Source of the DNA: Clostridiales bacterium
GTDB lineage: Bacteria; Bacillota; Clostridia; Lachnospirales; Lachnospiraceae
Assembly: GCA_012519905.1 (NCBI GenBank)
Contig: JAAYPG010000038.1
Span: 1 to 41,778, forward strand
DNA: 41,778 bases
Direction of reading: 5' to 3'
Under the pieces are notes generated by a model. That model ran no database searches and was not told the DNA's origin. It saw only the letters and a list, made by a program, of their open reading frames with translations. How positions within the stretch are numbered: the first letter of the stretch is position 1; each line of letters opens with the position of its first letter. Position numbers and translations under genes: made by a program. Positions 25,410 through 33,812 of the stretch are shown one piece after another.

Positions 25410-25703
25410 ATGAAAAAATTTGGTAAGTTTGTATTTGGCACCTTATCTGTTGCAACACTGGCTGCAGGCGCCTATTTTGTTTATAAGAACTTTATAAAGC
25501 ATGATAGCTCAGATGACTTCGATGAGTTCGAGGATGACTTTGATGACTATGATGATTTTGATGACTTTGATTCTAATGAGGATACCGATGATGTAAGCGA
25601 GGCTAGAGAGTATGTATCAATACAGATGGATCAGGAAGGCAGTGAAAATGAGCCTGATTTAGCTGATACTGATACCACAGATCAATCATCAGATGAGGCC
25701 TAG
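25410..25703 (+). CDS. Small acidic membrane-anchored protein
   Basis: A 97-residue protein of unknown function. Residues 1-30 hold a basic start and one hydrophobic helix (about 8-26; signal anchor, or signal peptide ending in AAGA). The rest is about 31 Asp/Glu residues with repeated DDFDEF, DDFDDY and DDFDDF units, so it is very likely unstructured or cation-binding. AGGATG lies just before the ATG. It is alone on the plus strand between two minus-strand genes and ends in a shared terminator. Similar short proteins could be missed or miscalled elsewhere. Confidence 0.82.
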   Translation: MKKFGKFVFGTLSVATLAAGAYFVYKNFIKHDSSDDFDEFEDDFDDYDDFDDFDSNEDTDDVSEAREYVSIQMDQEGSENEPDLADTDTTDQSSDEA

Positions 25704-25740
25704 TCCGGGCCATAAACATAGGATTATATATGATTAATAT

Positions 25741-25781
25741 AATAATATCCCTCATCTATTATTTAGAAGAGGGATATTATT
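25741..25781. terminator. Bidirectional terminator, 13-bp perfect stem
   Basis: The stem is 25741-25753 with 25769-25781 (core ATATCCCTC/GAGGGATAT). The plus strand continues TTATTC and the minus strand has ATTATTAT-like tails, so it can serve both the acidic-protein gene and the anti-sigma gene. Confidence 0.75.
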
Positions 25782-25800
25782 TATTCATTGATTTCTATTA

Positions 25801-26736
25801 TTAATTCCTACTTAAATCCATAACTTCTTCAAGAAGCTTATCATGATTATCTGCTATATATATACTGGCAGACCTGTTTTCATTATGGATAAGCTCTACT
25901 GTGACCGAAGTCTTTCCAATTATTATCTGACTATCTCTATCCTCAGAATAAATGGTGATTTTATACTGAATATCTGTATCGCTTTCTCCACCTGGCCTAA
26001 ACAGATACTTATTCATTATTGAATAGAAATTCTCTACTTGATCCTGATTTGATATTATAGTTATATCACCTGTAGACTCGTCTATTATCCTTATCTCGCT
26101 CACATTACTAGTCTCAACAGATGCTATAAGGTTAAATGAAAGAGTTTCTTCCTCAGGAGCTAGCATTTTATCCTGCACACCAGTATTATCCACTAAGTCC
26201 GCATCTAAGCTGGTGATAAACATTTCTTCGGATATATCATCTGCTTGAGTATAGGTTGATTCGCCCTCTACCAAGGCTCTCGCTTCATTAATATCATCTA
26301 TAGTCCCCTTGGATGACTTCATTTCATAATCAGCTAAATCATTCTTTGCTGCATCCTCCTTAACAGAATATATTTCTGTAGTTCCTGCATCATCATGTTT
26401 AGCGGTATTCTCCGGTTTAGACATATTATTCTTCATTCCCAGCGGTGAAATCTCTCTAATTGCACTTAATCCCACCAACAGTATCAGGGCTGCCGCTGCA
26501 ACAGTGACTAGGGTACGGGCATATCTAAATCTCACAATAGGCTTTCTTGTCTGCATATTAATCTTATCTACATCTGTAGTTTTTGCCTCATTCTGCCTTA
26601 TAGCCTTCAATGTCCTAAGCACTAAATCCTCGGATACACTAATACCCTCAGCCTCAAGAGAAGTATTCAGATGGGACTTAATGTTATAGTTATCCATATC
26701 TATTTCATCTTTTGTTTTCTTTGAATCAATACTCAT
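25801..26736 (-). CDS. Putative transmembrane anti-sigma factor
   Basis: A 311-residue single-pass membrane protein: a cytoplasmic part (1-72), a membrane helix (about 74-93) and an outer domain of about 215 residues. No HxxxCxxC zinc motif of classic anti-sigma domains is present, so the anti-sigma role rests on the 11-base overlap with the sigma gene and the topology. The outer segment begins with a disordered acidic region; the last 110 residues look folded (ISNQDQVENFYSIMNKYLF) but I do not recognise them. It may sense an envelope signal. The ATG has GGGAGG upstream, inside the sigma gene. Confidence 0.8.
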   Translation of the reverse strand: MSIDSKKTKDEIDMDNYNIKSHLNTSLEAEGISVSEDLVLRTLKAIRQNEAKTTDVDKINMQTRKPIVRFRYARTLVTVAAAALILLVGLSAIREISPLGMKNNMSKPENTAKHDDAGTTEIYSVKEDAAKNDLADYEMKSSKGTIDDINEARALVEGESTYTQADDISEEMFITSLDADLVDNTGVQDKMLAPEEETLSFNLIASVETSNVSEIRIIDESTGDITIISNQDQVENFYSIMNKYLFRPGGESDTDIQYKITIYSEDRDSQIIIGKTSVTVELIHNENRSASIYIADNHDKLLEEVMDLSRN

Positions 26737-27274
26737 CTGATATCCTCCCTTCCAACTTATCTTTTAACTTCTGCCTTGCTCTCGAAAGCCTGCTTTTAGC
26801 TGTTCCCTCAGCTATATTGAGTGTCTTGGCTGCTTCTGCAATCGTCATCTCCTGAAAATATACACAAAGCACCACATCTCTATATTTTGCAGGCAGGGAA
26901 AGGACTGTGTCCTTAATCAAATGATTCGTATCCTGCTTCTCTACCTCATCATAATCAGATTCACTTACTATAGCATCCTCCTTATATTCCATCATGGGGA
27001 CTACCCTCCTGTTATAGGCACTTTTCAAATGGTCCTTACAGGTGTTAATCGTGATTCTTATTATCCAGGTCTTAATACTGGAATACCCCTCAAAGGTAGA
27101 TAACTTCTGGTTCACTTTAATAAAAACATCTTGAAATATATCCTCTGCAGTATGGATATCCTTGACATACATATATGCTGTTCTGAGCACATCATTGCCA
27201 TATTCCCTTATTAAGGCTTCCATCTCATATGCAGGAGTATGTTCGGAATGGTCGTTTTGCATATCATTTTGCAT
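26726..27274 (-). CDS. ECF-type RNA polymerase sigma factor
   Basis: A 182-residue extracytoplasmic-function sigma factor. Region 2 (about 25-90) contains YVKDIHTAEDIFQDVFIKV and a TWIIRITINTCKDHLK stretch for -10 recognition; region 4 (about 125-175) contains LPAKYRDVVLCVYFQ and EGTAKSRLSRARQKLK, the -35 helix-turn-helix. Region 3 is missing, as is usual for this class. The last 11 bases overlap the putative anti-sigma gene. The ATG has GGGGGG 7 bases upstream. Targets are unknown, possibly envelope stress. Confidence 0.94.
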   Translation of the reverse strand: MQNDMQNDHSEHTPAYEMEALIREYGNDVLRTAYMYVKDIHTAEDIFQDVFIKVNQKLSTFEGYSSIKTWIIRITINTCKDHLKSAYNRRVVPMMEYKEDAIVSESDYDEVEKQDTNHLIKDTVLSLPAKYRDVVLCVYFQEMTIAEAAKTLNIAEGTAKSRLSRARQKLKDKLEGRISDEY

Positions 27275-27329
27275 CCAATTTCCCCCCTATACTATAGCTA
27301 TTACTCCGAAAAATGTTCAAACTAGTTAT

Positions 27330-27358
27330 AGTATACATGTACTGGCTTATGATGTAAA
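27330..27358 (-). promoter_or_regulatory. Promoter of the sigma/anti-sigma genes
   Basis: On the minus strand, TTTACA (27353-27358) and TATACT (27330-27335) are 17 bases apart: a housekeeping-type promoter. Closer to the gene is TTTGAACATTTT, loosely like an ECF -35 element, so autoregulation is possible but weakly supported. Confidence 0.55.
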
Positions 27359-27429
27359 TGACAATTTGGACGCATAGAATCTTCTTTCCCTTTATGAATA
27401 TTAGACGCTGCTACATCAAATAAAGTTCC

Positions 27430-27477
27430 AAAAAAATAATCTGTACCAGGTACCAAAATATGTACCCGGTACAGATT
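27430..27477 (-). terminator. Terminator of the ABC exporter gene
   Basis: AATCTGTACC (27438-27447) pairs with GGTACAGATT (27468-27477); GGTAC/GTACC inside extends the stem. Seven T follow on the minus strand. Confidence 0.9.
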
Positions 27478-27485
27478 AATACCGA

Positions 27486-29231
27486 TTACTCCTGCTTACT
27501 ATATGATAACTTATAGAGTCCTGCGTAAATGCCGTTCTTTGCCAGAAGTTCTTCATGGTTGCCAGATTCTCCTATTCCATCTTCAGTGAGAACTAGGATT
27601 CTCTTGGCATTTTTTATGGTTGAAAGCCTATGGGCAATTACAAAGGTGGTACGATCCTTGGCAAGCTTCTCCAATGAATCCTGTACTACCTTTTCACTTT
27701 CATTATCTAAGGATGATGTAGCCTCATCAAAGATTAGTATAGGCGGGTTCTTTAGAAATACTCTGGCAATACTTAGCCTTTGTTTCTGACCACCTGATAG
27801 CTTAACGCCCCGCTGGCCGATGTCTGTATGATATCCGTCAGGAAGCTCCATTATAAATTCATGGGCATTAGCATTCTTTGCCGCCCTTATTATCTCTTCA
27901 TCAGTAGCATCTGCATTTCCATATCTTATATTATCAAGGACTGTTCCTGCAAATAGATACACATCCTGTTGGACTATGCCGATATTCTTGCGAAGGGATT
28001 TCAACTTTATATCTCTGATATCTATTCCATCTAATGTAATCTCACCCTCAGTAACCTCATAAAATCTCGGTATTAGGCTACACATGGTAGTCTTTCCAAC
28101 ACCGGATGATCCTACAAGGGCAATATACTCCCCGGCTGCCACCTTAAGATCTATATTCCTAAATACATCACCTGTGGTGTTGTTGTATCTAAATGCCACA
28201 TTCTTAAACTCAATTTCACCCTTTACATCCTTAACTTCAATCGCTCCAGCTCTGTCTACTATATCCGGTTCAATCTCCAGAATTTCATAGAAGCGATTAA
28301 AACCTGACATTCCATTTTGAAACTGTTCTGTAAAGTTAATCAGCTTTCTAACCGGTTCTACCAATGTATTAACATAAAGCAAAAATGTTAATAAATCACC
28401 CACATTAATTATCCCATTGGCAATAAACAATCCACCACCAGCTATAACCGCTATATTTATTAAGGCTGTAAATAAAGTCAATCCGGAATGAAATAAAGCC
28501 ATATTCCAATAGCTATTGCGTTTACTATCTACGAACTTGGCATTACCTGCTTGGAACTTACCCATTTCCACAGCTTCATTTGCAAAGGATTTCACAACCC
28601 TAATTCCAGATAAGTTATCTTCAATCTGGGCATTTATATCAGCTATTCTTTCCCTGTTTCTTTTAAATGCCCTACGCATTCTCCCTCTCATAAACATTGC
28701 GAAAGCAAGCATGATAGGAATAAATGCAAAAACTATCAGTGTAAGAGGCAGATTTATATGTATTAATATAAAGAAGGCCCCAACAAATTTAATTAAGGAT
28801 ATAATAATATCCTCAGGACCATGGTGACATAGCTCAGTTACATCAAATAGGTCATTTGTTATCCTGGTCATAAGCTGACCAGTCTTTTGGTTGTCATAGA
28901 AATTAAAGGATAGCTTCTGATAATGCTGGAAGATGTCATTACGCATATCGTATTCCATCTTTGCCCCCATCATGTGTCCCTTATAGGCTGTGAAAAAAGT
29001 ACTTATATATTCTATGGCCGCTAGTCCTAGCATAGCAAAAAGCAACTTTATTATGATTGGTGCTGATTCAGAAATGTCATAGTTCACTAGTATATCGTTG
29101 GTAATATACCTAACAATCATAGGATATACAAGGGATATTGCTGATGCTAATAAAGCGAAAAACATATCTGCTAGAAACAAACCAAGGTATGGTCTATAAT
29201 AAGACAAAAATTTCTTGGTTTTTTTACTCAT
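27486..29231 (-). CDS. ABC exporter, fused membrane and ATPase domains
   Basis: A 581-residue half-transporter of the MsbA/LmrA/BmrA type. An N-terminal six-helix membrane domain (about 1-310) carries EYDMRNDIFQHYQKL as a coupling segment. The ATPase domain follows, with Walker A GSSGVGKTT, signature LSGGQKQR, Walker B ILIFDEATSSLD and switch His in IAHRLS. It works as a homodimer or heterodimer; no partner half-transporter gene is adjacent. The substrate (lipid, drug or peptide) cannot be told. AGGAG precedes the ATG. It lies 35 bases from pfkA and is probably the last gene of the dnaE-pfkA unit. Confidence 0.93.
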   Translation of the reverse strand: MSKKTKKFLSYYRPYLGLFLADMFFALLASAISLVYPMIVRYITNDILVNYDISESAPIIIKLLFAMLGLAAIEYISTFFTAYKGHMMGAKMEYDMRNDIFQHYQKLSFNFYDNQKTGQLMTRITNDLFDVTELCHHGPEDIIISLIKFVGAFFILIHINLPLTLIVFAFIPIMLAFAMFMRGRMRRAFKRNRERIADINAQIEDNLSGIRVVKSFANEAVEMGKFQAGNAKFVDSKRNSYWNMALFHSGLTLFTALINIAVIAGGGLFIANGIINVGDLLTFLLYVNTLVEPVRKLINFTEQFQNGMSGFNRFYEILEIEPDIVDRAGAIEVKDVKGEIEFKNVAFRYNNTTGDVFRNIDLKVAAGEYIALVGSSGVGKTTMCSLIPRFYEVTEGEITLDGIDIRDIKLKSLRKNIGIVQQDVYLFAGTVLDNIRYGNADATDEEIIRAAKNANAHEFIMELPDGYHTDIGQRGVKLSGGQKQRLSIARVFLKNPPILIFDEATSSLDNESEKVVQDSLEKLAKDRTTFVIAHRLSTIKNAKRILVLTEDGIGESGNHEELLAKNGIYAGLYKLSYSKQE

Positions 29232-29266
29232 TAAATCTTCTCCTGTCTATTAAACCTTCAAAACTA

Positions 29267-30241
29267 TTATTGAGAAAGTCTTTTTGAAAGGTCATACATG
29301 TATTGATCAATATCCTTAGTCATAGCTAAGGCCTCTTCTATATCAAAATCTACAAACTGGCTATCTTTATAAGCAACAACACGATTGTTAGCCCCTGAAA
29401 GAAGTAAGTCCACAGCCCTAGCTCCCATTACAGATGCATAGACACGATCTCTAGCTGTAGGAGTTCCTCCTCTTTGAGCATGACCTATTATAGTCGCTCT
29501 GGTCTCCATACCAGTGGTTGCTTCTATTCTTTTTGCCATATTCTCAGATTCGCCTACGCCTTCGGCATTAATAATAATATAATGCTTCTTGCCGGTTTCT
29601 CTTCTGCGGTTTATTTTCTTTATAATCTTCACTTCATCATAATCATAGCGCTCGGCTATAAGGATTTCCTCTGCACCATTTGCAATACCACACCAGAGAG
29701 CAATATGACCAGCATGTCTTCCCATTACCTCGATAATACTACATCTTTCATGGGAAGTAGATGTATCTCTTACCCTATCTATTGTCTCAACTGCAGTATT
29801 TACAGCGGTATCAAAGCCGATAGTATAATCGGTACAGCTAATATCTAAGTCAATTGTACCCGGTACACCTACTGTATTAATACCTCTCTTTGATAATGCA
29901 GCAGCCCCGCGGAAAGATCCGTCACCACCAATTACAACCAGTCCATCAATCTCGTGTTTCCTACATATTTCAACAGCTTTATCCTGATTATCAGGTATTA
30001 CAAACTCAGGACAACGGGCTGTATATAAAATAGTTCCACCTTTTTGAATAATATCGGATACACTTTTTGATTTCATATCAAAAATATCTTCCTCTAATAA
30101 GCCCAAAAAACCTCTGCGGATTCCTTTGACTTTAACTCCCTCTAAGAGAGCAGTTCGTACAACTGAACGAATTGCGGCATTCATCCCGGGCGCATCCCCA
30201 CCACTTGTAAGAACGCCAATTGTTTTGATTTTCTTCTCCAT
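29267..30241 (-). CDS. pfkA: ATP-dependent 6-phosphofructokinase
   Basis: A 324-residue glycolytic enzyme phosphorylating fructose 6-phosphate. The N-terminal GVLTSGGDAPGMNA and GGDGSFRGA (ATP-type, not the GGDDT of PPi enzymes) indicate ATP use. The catalytic loop reads TIDLD where the common form is TIDND, so one Asn is Leu, and the following GTD is CTD; both catalytic Asp positions are kept. IEVMGRHAG and IIGHAQRGG are normal. The ATG has GGAGG upstream. It follows dnaE, a common arrangement in Clostridia. Confidence 0.96.
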   Translation of the reverse strand: MEKKIKTIGVLTSGGDAPGMNAAIRSVVRTALLEGVKVKGIRRGFLGLLEEDIFDMKSKSVSDIIQKGGTILYTARCPEFVIPDNQDKAVEICRKHEIDGLVVIGGDGSFRGAAALSKRGINTVGVPGTIDLDISCTDYTIGFDTAVNTAVETIDRVRDTSTSHERCSIIEVMGRHAGHIALWCGIANGAEEILIAERYDYDEVKIIKKINRRRETGKKHYIIINAEGVGESENMAKRIEATTGMETRATIIGHAQRGGTPTARDRVYASVMGARAVDLLLSGANNRVVAYKDSQFVDFDIEEALAMTKDIDQYMYDLSKRLSQ

Positions 30242-30281
30242 TATTAGATGACCTCCACGTCTTTTTAAACTAAATAGTATT

Positions 30282-33200
30282 CTAATTCATTTTTGGTACC
30301 GGTGCAATACACTTTTCGACAATTACTATATTATTTTCCGAATAAACCTGCCTAAGCTTTGATACAAGCTCTTTATCTACCTTAACATCCCTATTTTTCG
30401 GCAAGCGCTTCATTATTTTTTCTTTTTCACAATATATAATTACCGAATCATTCCCCTCATATGCCTCTAGTAGGCTATATAATTCCTGTTCAGCCTTCTT
30501 AAATTGTGTAAGCTCATCAAATCTTACCCATAGCTCCTTTGGTACTGCATCAAAGGGTATAATTTTCTGGCATATAAGCTTAGCATCCTTATCCTCTTCT
30601 ATAGTGGTCCTACCACTTATAAAGACTTTATTATCTTGCTCCAACAGATGCTTATATTTTTCAAAATCCTTAGGAAATATTATCACCTCAATAGTACCGA
30701 ACATATCCTCTAGCATAATAAAGGCCATAAGGCTATTTGTTCTGGTCGTTTTTATGGTTTTCGAGGTAATCATGCCTCCTATGGTATGACTACTTTCATC
30801 TTCCACCTTGGGCTTTCCTGTTTCTTCATCAACGGCAAAATCATATGAATAGGCTGTGACATTTTTATTTATAGTATCCATATAGTCGTCTAATGGATGG
30901 CCACTTACATAGATACCCAGTACTTCCTTTTCAAAGGCCAGTAGCTCTTCCTTACTATATTCTGCCACATCAGGAAGATTAATCTCATACTCCTGCTTAT
31001 CTTCCTCACCGGCAAAATCAAACAAGTTCATCTGACCTGTCAGACTGTTTTTCCTTTCCTCAGCCACTTGATCCAATATCTGTATATAGCTCATCATCAG
31101 CTGACGTCTGTTATCATGGATATTTGAAAATACTCCTGCTTTGATAAAGCTTTCTATTGTTCTTTTATTAACCTCTTTACCTGAAAGACGATTTGAAAAA
31201 TCTCTAAAACTAGTAAATGGGCCCTTGGCCTTTCTCTCAGCTACTATAGATTCAATTACTGGCCTACCAACACCTTTAATTGCAGATAGGGCATACCGAA
31301 TTGAACCCTTATATACAGTAAAGACTGCTTCTCCTTCATTGATATCAGGGGGCAGGATTGTAATATCCATCTGACGGCAATTATATATATACTGTGATAC
31401 CTTAGTTGGATTATCGATTACCGATGTCATTAGAGCAGCCATAAATTCCACAGGATAATAGTGCTTCAGATAAGCTGTTTGATAAGAAATAACCGCATAG
31501 GCGGCGGCATGGGATTTATTAAAAGCATACTTAGCAAAATCAAGCATCTCATCAAAGATATGATCTGCAACTTCCTTGGGTATACCATTTTTTATACAGC
31601 CAGGAATACCCTCTTCCTCATTTCCATAGATAAAGGTCTGCCTTTCCTTTATCATAACATCCTCTTTCTTCTTAGACATTGCTCTTCTAACCAAATCGCT
31701 TCGGCCATAGCTATATCCTGCCAAATCTCTTACTATCTGCATTACCTGCTCCTGGTATACGATACAGCCATATGTAGGTGCCAATATATGCTCTAGCTGT
31801 GGACATTCATAGCTTATTACTCCTGCTTCATTTTTACCCTGGATATATTTAGGTATAAAGTCCATAGGTCCTGGCCTGTATAGAGCTATACCTGCTATGA
31901 CATCTTCTAGACTCCTTGGCTTTAGTTCTTTCATAAAGCTCTTCATACCACTACTTTCAAGCTGAAAGACTCCTTCTGTTTTAGCTGAAGATATTAGCTC
32001 ATATACCTTATTGTCATTATAATCTATAGCGTCTATATCCAATTTATTATCTACATCTTTAGTGTTATTTACAAGAGCTATGGCATTTTGTATAACAGTA
32101 AGCGTCCTAAGCCCCAAGAAGTCCATCTTTAATAACCCCAGCTCCTCCAAGGTCACCATGGTAAACTGGGTTGTAATAGAATTGTCTGAGGAGGAGGATA
32201 AGGGAACATATTCAACTATGCTATCCTTACCTATTACCACACCTGCTGCATGCATTGATGAATGCCTGGGAAGCCCTTCAAGCCTCTTGGACATATCAAT
32301 TAGCCTTTTGACCTCATCATCACTCTCATAGATTTTACTTAACTCAGGATTTATCTTTAATGCCTTCTCAATGGTAATTCCTATCTCTGTAGGAATCATT
32401 TTCGCTACAGTGTCAACCTGTGAATATGGTAAATCCAATGCTCTTCCCACATCTCTAATAACAGCCCGGGCAGCCATGGTACCGAAGGTAATTATCTGTA
32501 CCACCTTGTCCTTACCATACTTTTCTGTAACATAATCAATGACCTCCTGCCTTCTTTCATAGCAAAAATCAATATCTATATCAGGCATAGTCAGTCTTTC
32601 AGGATTTAGAAACCTTTCGAACAGTAAATTGTATTTTATGGGGTCTATATCTGTTATCCGTAGTGAATAGGAAACTATTGAACCCGCAGCACTTCCTCTA
32701 CCGGGCCCAACCATAATTCCATTGTCCCTGGCATATTTAATAAAATCCCAGACAATTAAGAAATAATCTGAAAAACCCATTTCATTAATAGTTCTTAACT
32801 CATATTCCATTCTGTCCCAGAGCTCTTTAGTTACTTCACCATATCTTTCCTTCATTCCCTCTCTGCAAAGAAGACTAAGGTAGTCGAATGAGCTATAGGA
32901 TTCGGGTACGGGATAGACAGGTAACTTATACTCACCAAAGGTAATAGTTACATTACAACGTTTTGCTATTTCATATGTATTCTCCAATGCCTCCTTGGCA
33001 TAGGGGAAAACCTCCAGCATCTCCTCAGGTGATTTGAGATAATACTGGCCACCTTCATACCGCATACGGTTTTCGTCAGACACTTTTTTCTGCGTCTGAA
33101 TACAAAGTAGTATATCGTGTGGATCTGCATCATCTTCATAGGTATAATGGACATCATTAGTAACAACAAGCTTTATACCTGTTTCATTTGACATCCGAAT

Positions 33201-33770
33201 CAAGCCCTGATTAACAGTCTTCTGCTCAGAAATTCCATGATCTTGAAGCTCCAGAAAGAAATTGTCCTCCCCGAAAATCTCCTGATAACCAAGGGCTGCC
33301 TTCTTAGCCTCCTCATAAAAGCCTCTTCTAATGTTTCCAGCCACCTCACCGCCTAGACATGCAGAAAGAGCAATTATTCCCTCACTGTGCTGACGTAGAA
33401 CCTCTTTATCTATTCTTGGCTTATAATAAAAGCCCTCCAAAAACCCCTTGGATACAATCTTCATTAGATTTTGATAGCCTCTGTTATTCTCTGCCAGTAA
33501 AACCAGATGATGATAGCGCTCCTCCGAAGCTCCAGGCTCTCGGTCAAACCTAGAATTGGGGGCAACATAGACCTCGCAGCCTATGATAGGCTTTATATCC
33601 TCTGATAAGCAGGCCTTATAAAAATCAATAACCCCATACATAACCCCGTGGTCTGTAATAGCTAAGCTATCCATACCAAGCTCCTTGGCACGAACTACCA
33701 GTTCTCTTATTTTTCCTGAACCGTCAAGTAGGCTGTATTCAGTATGAAGATGTAAATGGGTAAAGTTCAT
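30282..33770 (-). CDS. dnaE: DNA polymerase III alpha subunit DnaE
   Basis: A replicative polymerase subunit of about 1162 residues. An N-terminal PHP domain begins with FTHLHLHTEYSLLDG. The catalytic palm has GPGRGSAAGS and PDIDIDF, with the metal-binding Asp residues. A helix-hairpin-helix region follows, then an OB-fold near the end (IGGMITSKTIKTTRTN...EVIIFP). It is a DnaE rather than PolC type: no inserted proofreading exonuclease. ATG 33770 follows GGGAGGGG; the in-frame TTG at 33794 lies before that site. pfkA is 40 bases downstream. Confidence 0.97.
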   Translation of the reverse strand: MNFTHLHLHTEYSLLDGSGKIRELVVRAKELGMDSLAITDHGVMYGVIDFYKACLSEDIKPIIGCEVYVAPNSRFDREPGASEERYHHLVLLAENNRGYQNLMKIVSKGFLEGFYYKPRIDKEVLRQHSEGIIALSACLGGEVAGNIRRGFYEEAKKAALGYQEIFGEDNFFLELQDHGISEQKTVNQGLIRMSNETGIKLVVTNDVHYTYEDDADPHDILLCIQTQKKVSDENRMRYEGGQYYLKSPEEMLEVFPYAKEALENTYEIAKRCNVTITFGEYKLPVYPVPESYSSFDYLSLLCREGMKERYGEVTKELWDRMEYELRTINEMGFSDYFLIVWDFIKYARDNGIMVGPGRGSAAGSIVSYSLRITDIDPIKYNLLFERFLNPERLTMPDIDIDFCYERRQEVIDYVTEKYGKDKVVQIITFGTMAARAVIRDVGRALDLPYSQVDTVAKMIPTEIGITIEKALKINPELSKIYESDDEVKRLIDMSKRLEGLPRHSSMHAAGVVIGKDSIVEYVPLSSSSDNSITTQFTMVTLEELGLLKMDFLGLRTLTVIQNAIALVNNTKDVDNKLDIDAIDYNDNKVYELISSAKTEGVFQLESSGMKSFMKELKPRSLEDVIAGIALYRPGPMDFIPKYIQGKNEAGVISYECPQLEHILAPTYGCIVYQEQVMQIVRDLAGYSYGRSDLVRRAMSKKKEDVMIKERQTFIYGNEEEGIPGCIKNGIPKEVADHIFDEMLDFAKYAFNKSHAAAYAVISYQTAYLKHYYPVEFMAALMTSVIDNPTKVSQYIYNCRQMDITILPPDINEGEAVFTVYKGSIRYALSAIKGVGRPVIESIVAERKAKGPFTSFRDFSNRLSGKEVNKRTIESFIKAGVFSNIHDNRRQLMMSYIQILDQVAEERKNSLTGQMNLFDFAGEEDKQEYEINLPDVAEYSKEELLAFEKEVLGIYVSGHPLDDYMDTINKNVTAYSYDFAVDEETGKPKVEDESSHTIGGMITSKTIKTTRTNSLMAFIMLEDMFGTIEVIIFPKDFEKYKHLLEQDNKVFISGRTTIEEDKDAKLICQKIIPFDAVPKELWVRFDELTQFKKAEQELYSLLEAYEGNDSVIIYCEKEKIMKRLPKNRDVKVDKELVSKLRQVYSENNIVIVEKCIAPVPKMN

Positions 33771-33812
33771 TTGCTTCCCCTCCCTGTAGGTCAATAGAAA
33801 AACGCTCCTGTA

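Noticed and set aside
27301..27329. ECF-type autoregulatory promoter before the sigma gene
   Set aside because: TTTGAACATTTT resembles an ECF -35 but no matching -10 at the right distance is convincing; kept only as a remark.
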